Shown here piece after piece: positions 1 through 8,546 of a stretch of DNA of 64,000 nucleotides. The position numbers and the translations under genes were made by a program. The notes below the pieces were generated by a model that saw only the letters and a list, made by a program, of their open reading frames with translations, did no database searches and was not told where the DNA came from. Source of the DNA: Chlorobiales bacterium Clorobi_01 (GTDB lineage: Bacteria; Bacteroidota; Chlorobiia; Chlorobiales; Chlorobiaceae); NCBI GenBank assembly GCA_001602925.1, contig LUZT01000011.1, positions 62,001 through 126,000 on the forward strand, written 5' to 3'. Within the stretch, counting starts at the first letter, position 1, and the number at the start of each line of letters is the position of its first letter.

Positions 1-1157
1 CGATGACCGCAACCATCCTGACAGCGGTGTTCGGCACGGTGCTGATGGGCCTGTATGCAAAGCGCCCCTTCGCCGTCGCGCCCTACATGGGCGAAAACGC
101 CTTCATCGCCTATACGGTGGTCAAGACGCTTGGCTACTCGTGGCAGACCGCGCTCGGCGCCATTCTGGTCAGCGGTGTGCTCTTCACGCTCATCACGCTC
201 ACCGGTGCACGAAAATGGCTGGCCGAAGCGATACCGATGACCCTCAAGCACAGCTTCGCGGTGGGCATAGGCCTTTTCCTCGCTTTCCTCGGCCTTTCCA
301 ACATGGGCGTGGTTGCACTCGGCGTCCCCGGAGCTCCGGTGAAGCTCGGCGATCTGACGACAATTCCGGTACTCTGCGGCCTTGGTGGTCTGGCACTCAC
401 TGGTGCGCTGCTCGTGCGCAGAGTCACCGGCGCTCTCGTGATCGGTATGGCTGCAACGACAATTCTGATGCTCTCGTTCGGTTTGCTGCAACTTCCCCAA
501 ACCCCTTTCAGCCTGCCGCCTTCGGTCGCGCCGCTATTGCTCCAGGTCGATATTACCGGCGCCCTCACCTGGGGCTTCGTCGGAGTAATCCTGAGCGTGC
601 TGGTGATGGATTTCGTCGACACGATGGGCACGCTGATCGGTCTCTCCGCTCGCGCCCGGCTGCTCGACGAGAACGGCAACCTGCCGGAGATAGAAAAGCC
701 GATGCTGGTCGATGCGCTCTCGACCACCGCCGCCGCACTCTTCGGCACCACAACCGCAGGGGTGTTCATCGAATCGGCATCGGGCATCGAACAGGGTGGC
801 AAGACCGGCTTCACGGCACTCGTGGTGGCGGGGTTGTTCCTGCTCGCCCTCTTCTTCGCGCCGATCCTGACCATCGTGCCGCCGCAGGCGTACGGACCGG
901 TGCTCGTACTGGTGGGCATGTTCATGATCGAATCTGCGGGTTACTTCGATTTCGACGACTACACCGAGCTGCTCCCCGCCTTTCTGACCATCGTCATGAT
1001 GCTCTTCACCTTCAATATCGGCGTCGGTATCACGATGGGCTTCATCAGCTGGGTCGTCATCAAGGCGCTGGCGGGAAGATTCCGCGAGATCAATACCGGC
1101 ATGACCGCGCTCGCGCTGCTCTCCGCAACCTTCTATATTTTCTATCCTTACCATTGA
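1..1157 (+). CDS. AzgA-type purine (guanine/hypoxanthine) permease, 5' truncated by window edge
   Basis: Polytopic inner-membrane protein of the NCS2/AzgA nucleobase permease family, which imports purine bases with protons. The visible part has about ten hydrophobic segments. It carries the family signature near its start (PYMGENAFIAYTVV, then YSWQTALGAILVSGVLF) and the central FVDTMGTLIG segment. Family members run to roughly 430-470 residues with about 60 residues before this point, so the ATG at position 3 is internal and the real start lies outside the window. The next gene follows after 8 bases and is probably co-transcribed. The family call is secure; the substrate is inferred. Confidence 0.85.
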   Translation, partial: MTATILTAVFGTVLMGLYAKRPFAVAPYMGENAFIAYTVVKTLGYSWQTALGAILVSGVLFTLITLTGARKWLAEAIPMTLKHSFAVGIGLFLAFLGLSNMGVVALGVPGAPVKLGDLTTIPVLCGLGGLALTGALLVRRVTGALVIGMAATTILMLSFGLLQLPQTPFSLPPSVAPLLLQVDITGALTWGFVGVILSVLVMDFVDTMGTLIGLSARARLLDENGNLPEIEKPMLVDALSTTAAALFGTTTAGVFIESASGIEQGGKTGFTALVVAGLFLLALFFAPILTIVPPQAYGPVLVLVGMFMIESAGYFDFDDYTELLPAFLTIVMMLFTFNIGVGITMGFISWVVIKALAGRFREINTGMTALALLSATFYIFYPYH

Positions 1158-1165
1158 GAGAACCG

Positions 1166-2026
1166 ATGCTCAAGTCAAAGCTCAGAATCGTTCAGGCCGA
1201 CTGCACGCTGGCCAATTTCGAGGAAAATCTCGAACGCCACATCAAAGCCATCGAAACTGCGATCCGTGACGGCGCGGACGCCATCGCCTTCCCGGAGCTG
1301 TCGCTGACCGGCTACAACGTGCAGGACGCCGCGCAAGACATGGCGATGCACATCGACGACCGGCGGCTCGATCCGCTTCGCGAGCTGAGCCGCGACATCT
1401 GTATCTTCTGCGGGGGAATCGAGCTGAGCGACGACTACGGCGTCTACAACTCGGCCTTCATGTTCGAGGATGGCGCAGGCCGGAGCGTGCACCGCAAGAT
1501 CTATCTGCCGACCTACGGCATGTTCGAGGAGCTGCGATATTTCTCGGCGGGACGGCAGATAGAAACCGTGACCTCGCGACGCATCGGCAAGGTCGGTGTC
1601 GCTATCTGCGAGGATTTCTGGCATATGTCGGTGCCCTACCTGCTGGCCCACCAGGGAGCGAAGCTTTTGCTCGTGCTCATGTCGAGCCCGCTGCGCCTCT
1701 CACCCGGTCAGGGCGTTCCGGCCATCGTGACGCAGTGGCAGACCATCGCTTCGACCAGCGCGTTTCTGCTCAGTTGTTACGTTGCCTGCGTCAACCGCGT
1801 GGGCAACGAGGACAGCTTCACCTACTGGGGCAACTCGGCAGTCACCGCACCCGACGGATCGATCGCGGCATCCGCGCCGATGTTCAGCGAGCACAGCTTC
1901 GACGCGACTATCGACTACTCGGTGGTCAAGCGGGTACGGCTCCAGTCATCACACTTCCTCGACGAGGACACCAAGCTCTTTGCCTCCCAGCTCGAAACCA
2001 TGCTGAGCGCAAAGCATCGGGGGTGA
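1166..2026 (+). CDS. Carbon-nitrogen hydrolase (nitrilase superfamily; NAD synthetase glutaminase-like)
   Basis: A 286-residue single-domain amidohydrolase. The catalytic triad of the superfamily is visible: E44 (FPELSLTGY), K111 (HRKIYLPTYG) and C148 (AICEDFWH). The CEDFW context and the HRKIYLPTYGMFEE stretch resemble the glutamine-amidase domain of NAD synthetase, but no synthetase domain follows. It may supply ammonia to a separate NadE or act on another amide. The open frame runs far upstream inside the permease gene; the ATG at 1166, 8 bases after the permease stop, gives the normal family N-terminus and is chosen. The exact substrate is unknown. Confidence 0.82.
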   Translation: MLKSKLRIVQADCTLANFEENLERHIKAIETAIRDGADAIAFPELSLTGYNVQDAAQDMAMHIDDRRLDPLRELSRDICIFCGGIELSDDYGVYNSAFMFEDGAGRSVHRKIYLPTYGMFEELRYFSAGRQIETVTSRRIGKVGVAICEDFWHMSVPYLLAHQGAKLLLVLMSSPLRLSPGQGVPAIVTQWQTIASTSAFLLSCYVACVNRVGNEDSFTYWGNSAVTAPDGSIAASAPMFSEHSFDATIDYSVVKRVRLQSSHFLDEDTKLFASQLETMLSAKHRG

Positions 2027-2050
2027 AAACCGGAGCTGCCGCAACATCGG

Positions 2051-2911
2051 TCACTCCATCCGGAAACCTGCCGGAGTCATGTTGACACGGAAGCGGGCGC
2101 TCATCGCTTCGGCGGCCTTGACCGCGTCGGCGCGCTCTTCATAAAGGGCATAGACCGCAGAGCCGCTGCCGGAGAGCGAGACGAACTGGGCGCCAGAGGC
2201 CGCGAGCGCGTTGCGAACCTCGCGAACTACCGGATAGTGCTCGAACACCACCGAGGCGAAATCATTCTCGAAAACGCCGAGCACCGAGGTGTCCCTCTCG
2301 TTGCAGAGCCGACGAACGAGAGTTTTCAGATCGGGCACCGGACGCTCGAACTGGCGGTGGAAATTCTTGTAGGCCCAGGCAGTCGGCACCTGCACCTCAG
2401 GGAAGACCGTCACTACGTGCCAGGGCAGGGCAAGATTGAGGTCTTCGAGCTCCTCGCCGATTCCGGCAGCGTAGGCAAGTCCCTTCATTTCGAGGAAATA
2501 GGGCACGTCCGCGCCAAGCTTGACGGCGAGTTTGTGCAGCTCCGCCGAGGGCACGTCGATCTGCCAGAGCTTGCACAGCGCGTTGAGCGTCGCCGCCGCA
2601 TCGCTGCTCCCACCGCCGAGACCCGCGCCAAATGGCACCCGCTTGAGCAGTTTGATAGCCGCCCCGCGTTTCACCCCGGTGTGCTCCTGCAACGCTTTGG
2701 CAGCGCGGATGCAGAGATTCGAGTCATCAACCGGCAGATCAAGATTGGTGCACTCCATCGAGATGGCGTCAGACTCGGTGAATTCAAGGGTATCGAACCA
2801 GTCGATCGGCGCGAAAATTGTTTCAAGAGTGTGATAGCCATCAGCCCGGCGGCTGGTGATGAGCAGACCGAGGTTGATTTTGGCGCAGGCTTTGACCGAA
2901 AAGTGCTTCAT
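2051..2911 (-). CDS. ispE: 4-diphosphocytidyl-2-C-methyl-D-erythritol kinase
   Basis: A GHMP-family kinase of 286 residues that phosphorylates CDP-methylerythritol in the MEP isoprenoid pathway, which supplies quinone tails, carotenoids and the bacteriochlorophyll esterifying alcohol. The N-terminus shows the substrate motif AKINLGLLITSRRADGYH, the middle has the ATP-binding glycine-rich loop PFGAGLGGGSSDAAATL, and the C-terminus has the third GHMP motif VSLSGSGSAVYALY. Length is normal for IspE. It is convergent with the C-N hydrolase gene, with only 24 bases between them, and divergent from the SPOR protein gene. Confidence 0.95.
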   Translation of the reverse strand: MKHFSVKACAKINLGLLITSRRADGYHTLETIFAPIDWFDTLEFTESDAISMECTNLDLPVDDSNLCIRAAKALQEHTGVKRGAAIKLLKRVPFGAGLGGGSSDAAATLNALCKLWQIDVPSAELHKLAVKLGADVPYFLEMKGLAYAAGIGEELEDLNLALPWHVVTVFPEVQVPTAWAYKNFHRQFERPVPDLKTLVRRLCNERDTSVLGVFENDFASVVFEHYPVVREVRNALAASGAQFVSLSGSGSAVYALYEERADAVKAAEAMSARFRVNMTPAGFRME

Positions 2912-3016
2912 GGAGCAATTGATTTTATCGTAAAATATTTCCCATATTCACTCTAAGACCCTGCCGCAGGGATCCTCCGGCTGGCTGAAACTGTGCAACG
3001 AATCTCTCACCGACCC

Positions 3017-3772
3017 ATGTTCACGATGCGTAATCCTCTATTCATTTTTCTCTGCGTCATGGCTGGTATGAGCTTGCCATGCCAGCAACCCGCGGCAATG
3101 GCGGCCGAGACCTCATATGCTTCCGAAATCGTGAAAGATGTGAGAGAAGATAAGGTTTATTTACTGGAAAAAATCCGCAAGCAACTCACAAAGCCTTCGG
3201 AAAAGATTCTCGTCGAGGCGCTCCTGACCGAAGATGGCCCGAAAGCGGCGAAACTTTACCGGAAACAGCTTGAGGAACATCCCGATCCTCAACTCGACCC
3301 AATAAGCAGCTCACGTCTGGCTGCTTATGAGTTTGCCGTATCGACTACCCCCGGCCTGCCGGTCATGCAGGCAAGAGCTTCTTCAGAGTCGCGCCCTCCA
3401 GTGATGGCCATCGCCCAGCCGCTTCAGCCAAACCAGTCTGTCAGTAAGCCCGATTCTTCACTCAAACGCACGCCGCCGCCAGCTGGCCCTGCCCGTGCTA
3501 CAAGCAAAGGTGACACCGTCAGCACCAGGCTGGCACCACCTCCTGCGCAGGCTTCGGGGGGAAGTTTCACGCTTCAGTTCGGTAGCTTTGACAGCATCAC
3601 CAATGCCGAGCAGCTGGTCGCACAGCTACAATACACTGCCCCGGCCCGGGTGCAGCAAATCAACGGAGTCTACAAAGTGCGCCTGAGACGCACATTCACG
3701 ACCCAGCAGGAGGCAGCAGCTTTCGCGCGTACGCTTCCGATCGAATCAATCGTCGTGCCACCGCAACCATGA
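3017..3772 (+). CDS. Secreted SPOR-domain protein
   Basis: About 250 residues. A hydrophobic signal sequence (residues 1-32, ending near AAMAAE) is followed by a charged helical stretch, a proline/serine-rich linker and a C-terminal SPOR domain of about 70 residues (from [10 protein letters not shown] to VPPQ). SPOR domains bind denuded septal peptidoglycan, so a periplasmic or outer-membrane role in division or envelope maintenance is inferred. An in-frame GTG at 2993 and an ATG at 3026 are alternative starts; ATG 3017 leaves a compact signal peptide. The sigma-54 activator gene begins 22 bases downstream, suggesting an operon. Confidence 0.7.
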   Translation: MFTMRNPLFIFLCVMAGMSLPCQQPAAMAAETSYASEIVKDVREDKVYLLEKIRKQLTKPSEKILVEALLTEDGPKAAKLYRKQLEEHPDPQLDPISSSRLAAYEFAVSTTPGLPVMQARASSESRPPVMAIAQPLQPNQSVSKPDSSLKRTPPPAGPARATSKGDTVSTRLAPPPAQASGGSFTLQFGSFDSITNAEQLVAQLQYTAPARVQQINGVYKVRLRRTFTTQQEAAAFARTLPIESIVVPPQP

Positions 3773-3794
3773 CCATTATACCGATCAAGCGACC

Positions 3795-4922
3795 ATGAGC
3801 CGCAGCATCGAATTCATCGGACGCTCGGCGGGCATCGTCCAGCTCAGGGAGCTGGCCATGCAGGTCGCCGATACTGACGTCACGGTGCTCATCACCGGTG
3901 AAACCGGTTCCGGAAAGGAGGTTCTCGCCCGCTTCATCCACGACCACAGCCGCCGGGCGGGCAGAAGCATGATCCCGGTCAACTGCGGAGCGATCCCGTC
4001 GGGCATTCTCGAATCTGAGCTGTTCGGCCATGAAAAGGGGGCCTTCACCGGTGCGGTACAGGCAAGAAAGGGATACTTCGAGAGCGCTGACAAAGGCACG
4101 ATTTTTCTGGATGAAATCGGCGAAATGCCGCTCGAAACGCAGGTCAAGTTCCTGCGCGTCATCGAAACCGGGCAGTTTCAGCGGGTCGGTGCATCGGAAA
4201 CGATCTCCGCGGACACGAGGATCATCGCGGCCACCAACCGCAACCTCAACCAGGCGGTTGCCGAAAAGCATTTCAGGGAAGATCTTTACTACCGGCTCAG
4301 AAGCGTGGAGTTGTTCATTCCGCCGCTGAGAGAACGAGGCAGCGACATCCTCATGCTGGCCGAGCACTTCGTGCACGAGTTCGAGCGCAAGCACGCCATC
4401 GCATTCGAGGGATTCAGTCAGGAGTCGGGCGAGCTGATGCTGCGCTACCCGTGGCCGGGCAACGTGCGGGAGTTGCGCAACCTGATCGAATCGCTGCTCA
4501 TCCTCGAACGGGGCAAAAAGATCACACCCGATATTCTCGAAAAACATCTGGTGCAGCGCAGCCGTCACAAAGGACTGGTGCATGAACCCGGCAAATCGGA
4601 GAAAAACGAATTGAACCTGATCTACAGCAGCCTCATCCAGCTTCGGCAGGAGATCGCTGAAATCCGGCAGATGCTGCAACAGGCGCTCCTCTACCGCCAG
4701 CCCACGTCGCCACTGCTGCTGCCAGCATTCCCTGCACCGCCCCCCGCGCAGGACTCGACGCCCCCGCCCGGCAATGAAGTGCCCGTACCGCTCGATGAGC
4801 TGGAAAAGCGCGCCATCGGCGAGGCTCTGACAAAATTCGACGGTAACAAGCGAAAAACCGCCCAGGCCCTCGGCATCAATGAGCGGACGCTCTACCGCAA
4901 AATCAAGGAGTACAGACTGTAG
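3795..4922 (+). CDS. Sigma-54-dependent enhancer-binding activator lacking a sensory domain
   Basis: 375 residues, starting directly with the AAA+ domain and having no receiver, GAF or PAS module. Walker A is GETGSGKE (35-42), the sigma-54 contact loop GAFTGA is at 82-87, and Walker [11 protein letters not shown] is at 101-110. The arginine-finger region (FREDLYYRL) and [10 protein letters not shown] follow. The linker holds a coiled-coil segment and a proline-rich stretch. A Fis-type helix-turn-helix ends the protein ([20 protein letters not shown]). Without a sensor it resembles PspF-type activators controlled by a partner protein or by expression level. It probably shares a transcript with the SPOR protein. 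The target promoters are unknown. Confidence 0.9.
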   Translation: MSRSIEFIGRSAGIVQLRELAMQVADTDVTVLITGETGSGKEVLARFIHDHSRRAGRSMIPVNCGAIPSGILESELFGHEKGAFTGAVQARKGYFESADKGTIFLDEIGEMPLETQVKFLRVIETGQFQRVGASETISADTRIIAATNRNLNQAVAEKHFREDLYYRLRSVELFIPPLRERGSDILMLAEHFVHEFERKHAIAFEGFSQESGELMLRYPWPGNVRELRNLIESLLILERGKKITPDILEKHLVQRSRHKGLVHEPGKSEKNELNLIYSSLIQLRQEIAEIRQMLQQALLYRQPTSPLLLPAFPAPPPAQDSTPPPGNEVPVPLDELEKRAIGEALTKFDGNKRKTAQALGINERTLYRKIKEYRL

Positions 4923-4966
4923 GAAGAATTACATATTTTTGCCCACAACACGTCCTCGTTTTTCGC

Positions 4967-6571
4967 CTACTGCCGCTTTCTCACCACCGCCACCAGCGCC
5001 AGCATACCTGCAATCCCCAGACACACGTGGGGGATCAAATCCGGATGGGCCGTGTAAAAAGTGATACCGCTTTCAAGCGGCACATCGGCAGTCAGCACCG
5101 ACTGTTGCCACCAGGGCGTTTCAGCATAACTGCGCCCGCAGATATCGTAGAAAAGGGTCACGCCAGTATTGGCGCAGCGGGCCATAGCCCGGCGGTTTTC
5201 GATGCAGCGGAGCCTGCCGATAGCCGCATGTTGCCACGGGCCATAAGATGTACCGTACCAGCCATCGTTGGTAACAAGCGTCAAGAACTGCGCACCTCGC
5301 CTGACGAACGTCGATACCTGACCGGGGAAAATCGATTCATAGCAGATAATGTTGGCCATCCTGACCGGCTGACCGTCACGGCTCGTGAAGTGCATGACAG
5401 TAGCTTCCCGCCCTTTCGCCCAGCTCGATATCCCTGACATCGAAAAGCTGAGCCTCTCCAGCCAGGGGAAATATTCCGAATAGGGAACCCGCTCTCCGAA
5501 AGGCACCAGGCGCATCTTCCGGTAAATCTGCACCAGTCCGCCTGCCGGATGCAGAAGCATGGAGGCGTTGTAAGCGGCATACTCCGCCCCGGAAGCAGCC
5601 ACAGCCTCGCCCCTCGCAGAGTTCGGAAAAACCGGCACCTCATCGGGAAATCCGGTCAGCAAGGGGGTATTCCAGCGCGTGACCATGCGCCTGACCGAGT
5701 CCATGTAGGGCTTGTTTTCCGGCAAGCGGATATAAAACGGTATGGCGGTTTCCGGCCAGATGATCAGCTCCGGACGCTCCCCGCGCACCGATTGCCCGGT
5801 CAGGCTGTATAGCCGTGACAGGGTCTCTTCCGGGCCGAAGCCATCCCATTTTTCGTGAGGATCGATATCAGGTTGCACCAGCGCAACACGTACTTTAGGG
5901 TAAGTATTATCCAACGCCGTATTCCGGAAAACCTGACGCGCGTAGAGAAGCGGAGTAGCAATCATCACAAGCATGACCATTACGATACCCAACTTCACCT
6001 GAAACGACTCCTTTTCCATGAAAAGCAACAGCGCAAGCACATTGAAAGTCAACAGCCAGAAACTAACGCCCCACACGCCTGTCACATCAGCATACTGTAC
6101 CATCCAGAGCAGATTGGCCTGCGAATTGCCGAAGGTCAACCACCCGAGCGAAAAATCCTGCTGCATGTAAGCCCACTCCCATCCCGTCCATATGAAAGGC
6201 AAGGCAAGCAGGGCCGATCGAAAACCGGCTCTTTTCTTGAAATAGTAGAACACCACCAACGGCACGACTGAAAAAAGAGACTGCACAAACACGGTGAGAA
6301 TGCCACCAGCAAAGGTTGCGAGGCATACCCACCAGAGCGCGATGAGACAGAACAAAAGCATCGACATCCAGCTCTTTCTGAAAAAAGGGCCGAAACGTTC
6401 TTCGTGTTCAAGTGAAAGCAATAACGGCACCAGAGCTATCCATGCAAGAGGTTCGAGATGGACGGCGGGCCAGGTCGGAAAGGATATCCCGAGTAGCAGA
6501 CCGCTCAGGAGCGGCAGAAAAAAAGTTCTCGAAAGTAAACGAGGCGAGGCGCCTCTATAAGCGCCATTCAT
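4967..6571 (-). CDS. lnt: Apolipoprotein N-acyltransferase
   Basis: Integral inner-membrane enzyme that adds the third acyl chain to outer-membrane lipoproteins. The N-terminal part (residues about 10-215) is made of several hydrophobic helices, followed by a periplasmic nitrilase-like domain with the expected Glu (WPETAIPFY), Lys (YRKMRLVPFGERVPY) and Cys (CYESIFPG) triad and a closing membrane helix. The chosen ATG has a GGGG Shine-Dalgarno-like run 8 bases upstream; an in-frame ATG at 6595 has none. It is convergent with the sigma-54 activator gene and divergent from fmoA. Confidence 0.92.
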   Translation of the reverse strand: MNGAYRGASPRLLSRTFFLPLLSGLLLGISFPTWPAVHLEPLAWIALVPLLLSLEHEERFGPFFRKSWMSMLLFCLIALWWVCLATFAGGILTVFVQSLFSVVPLVVFYYFKKRAGFRSALLALPFIWTGWEWAYMQQDFSLGWLTFGNSQANLLWMVQYADVTGVWGVSFWLLTFNVLALLLFMEKESFQVKLGIVMVMLVMIATPLLYARQVFRNTALDNTYPKVRVALVQPDIDPHEKWDGFGPEETLSRLYSLTGQSVRGERPELIIWPETAIPFYIRLPENKPYMDSVRRMVTRWNTPLLTGFPDEVPVFPNSARGEAVAASGAEYAAYNASMLLHPAGGLVQIYRKMRLVPFGERVPYSEYFPWLERLSFSMSGISSWAKGREATVMHFTSRDGQPVRMANIICYESIFPGQVSTFVRRGAQFLTLVTNDGWYGTSYGPWQHAAIGRLRCIENRRAMARCANTGVTLFYDICGRSYAETPWWQQSVLTADVPLESGITFYTAHPDLIPHVCLGIAGMLALVAVVRKRQ

Positions 6572-6806
6572 GACTGACACCCCTTTACAGGACATGATAA
6601 TGGACAGAAACAGCTCGCCTGAGTCATTGCAGACACCATTGAAAGGAAACGGAAAGAAGGCCGCCGGAAGCCGGGAAGAGACATATTTTACTTTACTTAT
6701 TAATATTTATTCTTTAAATTTGTTTCAAGCTGTTATAACAGGAAGCAACCCAGTGTTTTTCCTGAAAATACCATTTTAAAACGCCACCAGAAAAAGGAGA
6801 ATCATT
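6572..6806. promoter_or_regulatory. AT-rich leader between lnt and fmoA
   Basis: This 235-base divergent intergenic region must hold the promoters of the highly expressed fmoA and of lnt. Positions 6684-6725 are strikingly AT-rich, and 6731-6740 is a perfect 10-base palindrome, TGTTATAACA. A Shine-Dalgarno AAGGAG lies about 9 bases before the fmoA ATG. No unambiguous -35/-10 pair could be assigned by eye. Confidence 0.4.
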
Positions 6807-7907
6807 ATGGCTCTTTTCGGCTCAAACGACGTGACGACCGCTCACTCCGATTATGAAATCGTACTTGAAGGCGGTTCCAGCTCCTGGGGAAAGGTGAAGG
6901 CCCGGGCTAAGGTCAACGTACCTCCGGCCAGCCCTCTGCTTCCTGCAGACTGCAATGTCAAGCTGAATGTAAAACCGCTCGATCCGGCAAAAGGTTTCGT
7001 TCGCATCTCCGCCGTTTTCGAGTCGATTGTCGACAGCACCAAGAACAAGCTCACCATCGAAGCCGACATCGCCAACGAAACCAAGGAGAGAAGGATCTCC
7101 GTCGGTGAAGGCATGGTCTCGGTTGGTGACTTCAGCCATACCTTCTCCTTTGAAGGCTCTGTTGTGAACATGTTCTACTACCGTTCCGACGCTGTCCGAC
7201 GCAACGTGCCCAACCCGATCTACATGCAGGGCCGTCAGTTCCACGACATCCTCATGAAAGTTCCGCTCGACAACAACGACCTCATCGACACCTGGGAAGG
7301 CACCGTGAGAGCCATTGGCAGCACCGGCGCTTTCAACGACTGGATCCGTGACTTCTGGTTTATCGGTCCCGCCTTTACTGCTCTGAACGAAGGTGGTCAG
7401 AGAATTTCGAGGATCGAGGTCAACGGCCTGAACACCGAGAGTGGCCCCAAAGGTCCGGTCGGCGTTTCCCGCTGGCGCTTCTCGCACGGCGGCTCCGGTA
7501 TGGTCGATTCCATTTCCCGCTGGGCAGAGCTCTTCCCGTCAGACAAGCTTAACAGACCCGCACAGGTTGAAGCCGGTTTCCGCTCCGACTCGCAGGGTAT
7601 CGAAGTCAAGGTTGACGGCGAATTCCCCGGCGTATCGGTCGATGCAGGCGGCGGCCTCCGCAGAATCCTCAACCACCCGCTCATTCCGCTGGTTCACCAT
7701 GGTATGGTCGGCAAGTTCAACAACTTCAATGTTGATGCCCAGCTGAAGGTTGTCCTTCCGAAAGGCTACAAGGTTCGTTATGCCGCGCCTCAGTACCGTT
7801 CGCAGAACCTCGAAGAGTACCGCTGGAGCGGTGGCGCTTATGCCCGCTGGGTCGAGCACGTCTGCAAAGGCGGCGTCGGACAGTTTGAAGTCCTGTATGC
7901 TCAGTAA
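6807..7907 (+). CDS. fmoA: Fenna-Matthews-Olson bacteriochlorophyll a antenna protein
   Basis: Water-soluble trimeric antenna protein that passes excitation energy from the chlorosome baseplate to the type I reaction centre on the cytoplasmic face of the membrane. 366 residues starting MALFGSNDVTTAHSDYE, immediately recognisable over its full length. Histidines expected to ligate bacteriochlorophyll a are visible at 111, 146, 290, 297 and 298, counting the initiator Met. It is monocistronic: its own leader and Shine-Dalgarno precede it and a strong terminator follows. From memory it differs from the Chlorobaculum tepidum protein at only a handful of positions, which supports a closely related species. 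Confidence 0.99.
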   Translation: MALFGSNDVTTAHSDYEIVLEGGSSSWGKVKARAKVNVPPASPLLPADCNVKLNVKPLDPAKGFVRISAVFESIVDSTKNKLTIEADIANETKERRISVGEGMVSVGDFSHTFSFEGSVVNMFYYRSDAVRRNVPNPIYMQGRQFHDILMKVPLDNNDLIDTWEGTVRAIGSTGAFNDWIRDFWFIGPAFTALNEGGQRISRIEVNGLNTESGPKGPVGVSRWRFSHGGSGMVDSISRWAELFPSDKLNRPAQVEAGFRSDSQGIEVKVDGEFPGVSVDAGGGLRRILNHPLIPLVHHGMVGKFNNFNVDAQLKVVLPKGYKVRYAAPQYRSQNLEEYRWSGGAYARWVEHVCKGGVGQFEVLYAQ

Positions 7908-7931
7908 GCAAGCGACAATAGTTTCGAATGC

Positions 7932-7966
7932 AAAAAAAGACCGGCCCTCGTGCCGGTCTTTTTTTT
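7932..7966 (+). terminator. Rho-independent terminator of fmoA
   Basis: Perfect 8-bp stem AGACCGGC/GCCGGTCT with a 6-base loop, followed by eight T and preceded by seven A. It lies 25 bases after the fmoA stop codon. Confidence 0.93.
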
Positions 7967-8074
7967 ACTGACTGAAAACCGAGTCAGACCCCGATTTTGA
8001 TAACGATTTCAGTTAAGACATCTACCGCAGAATCAATATGAGCAAGAGGAGCTCATATCCGCCCCTTTTTTCGG

Positions 8075-8479
8075 TCATCCCAGAAGCTCCAGAATATCCT
8101 CAATCTCGTCCTTGATTTCGAGAAGCAACATCCTCCGGCGCTCTCCGGTGATCTCGTACTCCTTCTGCTCCCTCGAAAGCTGCTTTTGCAGCTTCAGTAT
8201 CTCGTTGGTTTTGTGATCGGCACCATCATTATCAACCTTGCCGCCCTTGACCATCTGACTCGCCTTGTTCAGCTTGTACCCTTTTTCGTACACCAGATCC
8301 TTGATATTGAGCACCATGGCAATATCCCTGTTAGTGTAGCGCCGGTTCCCGCGAGTGTCTCTTGCCGGAGCGAGCTCGCTGAAATAGTCCTCCCAGTAGC
8401 GGAGCAGGTAAGCGGGAATGCCGGAAATCCGGCTCACCTCACCTATCGAATAGTAACTTTTGCTTGATTCAAAGGCCAT
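8075..8479 (-). CDS. MerR-family transcriptional regulator
   Basis: 134 residues. An N-terminal MerR winged-helix domain (YYSIGEVSRISGIPAYLLRYWE, then RRYTNRDIAMVLNIKDLVYEKGYKLNKA) is followed by a long charged coiled coil (about residues 85-134). No effector-binding cysteines are present, so it belongs to the ligandless, MlrA-like or chaperone-like branch of the family. It faces away from fmoA and is divergent from the ABC transporter gene, which starts about 65 bases beyond its own start. The regulon is unknown; a link to fmoA is only positional. Confidence 0.85.
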   Translation of the reverse strand: MAFESSKSYYSIGEVSRISGIPAYLLRYWEDYFSELAPARDTRGNRRYTNRDIAMVLNIKDLVYEKGYKLNKASQMVKGGKVDNDGADHKTNEILKLQKQLSREQKEYEITGERRRMLLLEIKDEIEDILELLG

Positions 8480-8546
8480 CGTAGAAGTCCGTTTTGATTT
8501 CGCTTCACTTATTATACATTAAGTGCGTCACATCAAAAAAGAACGG

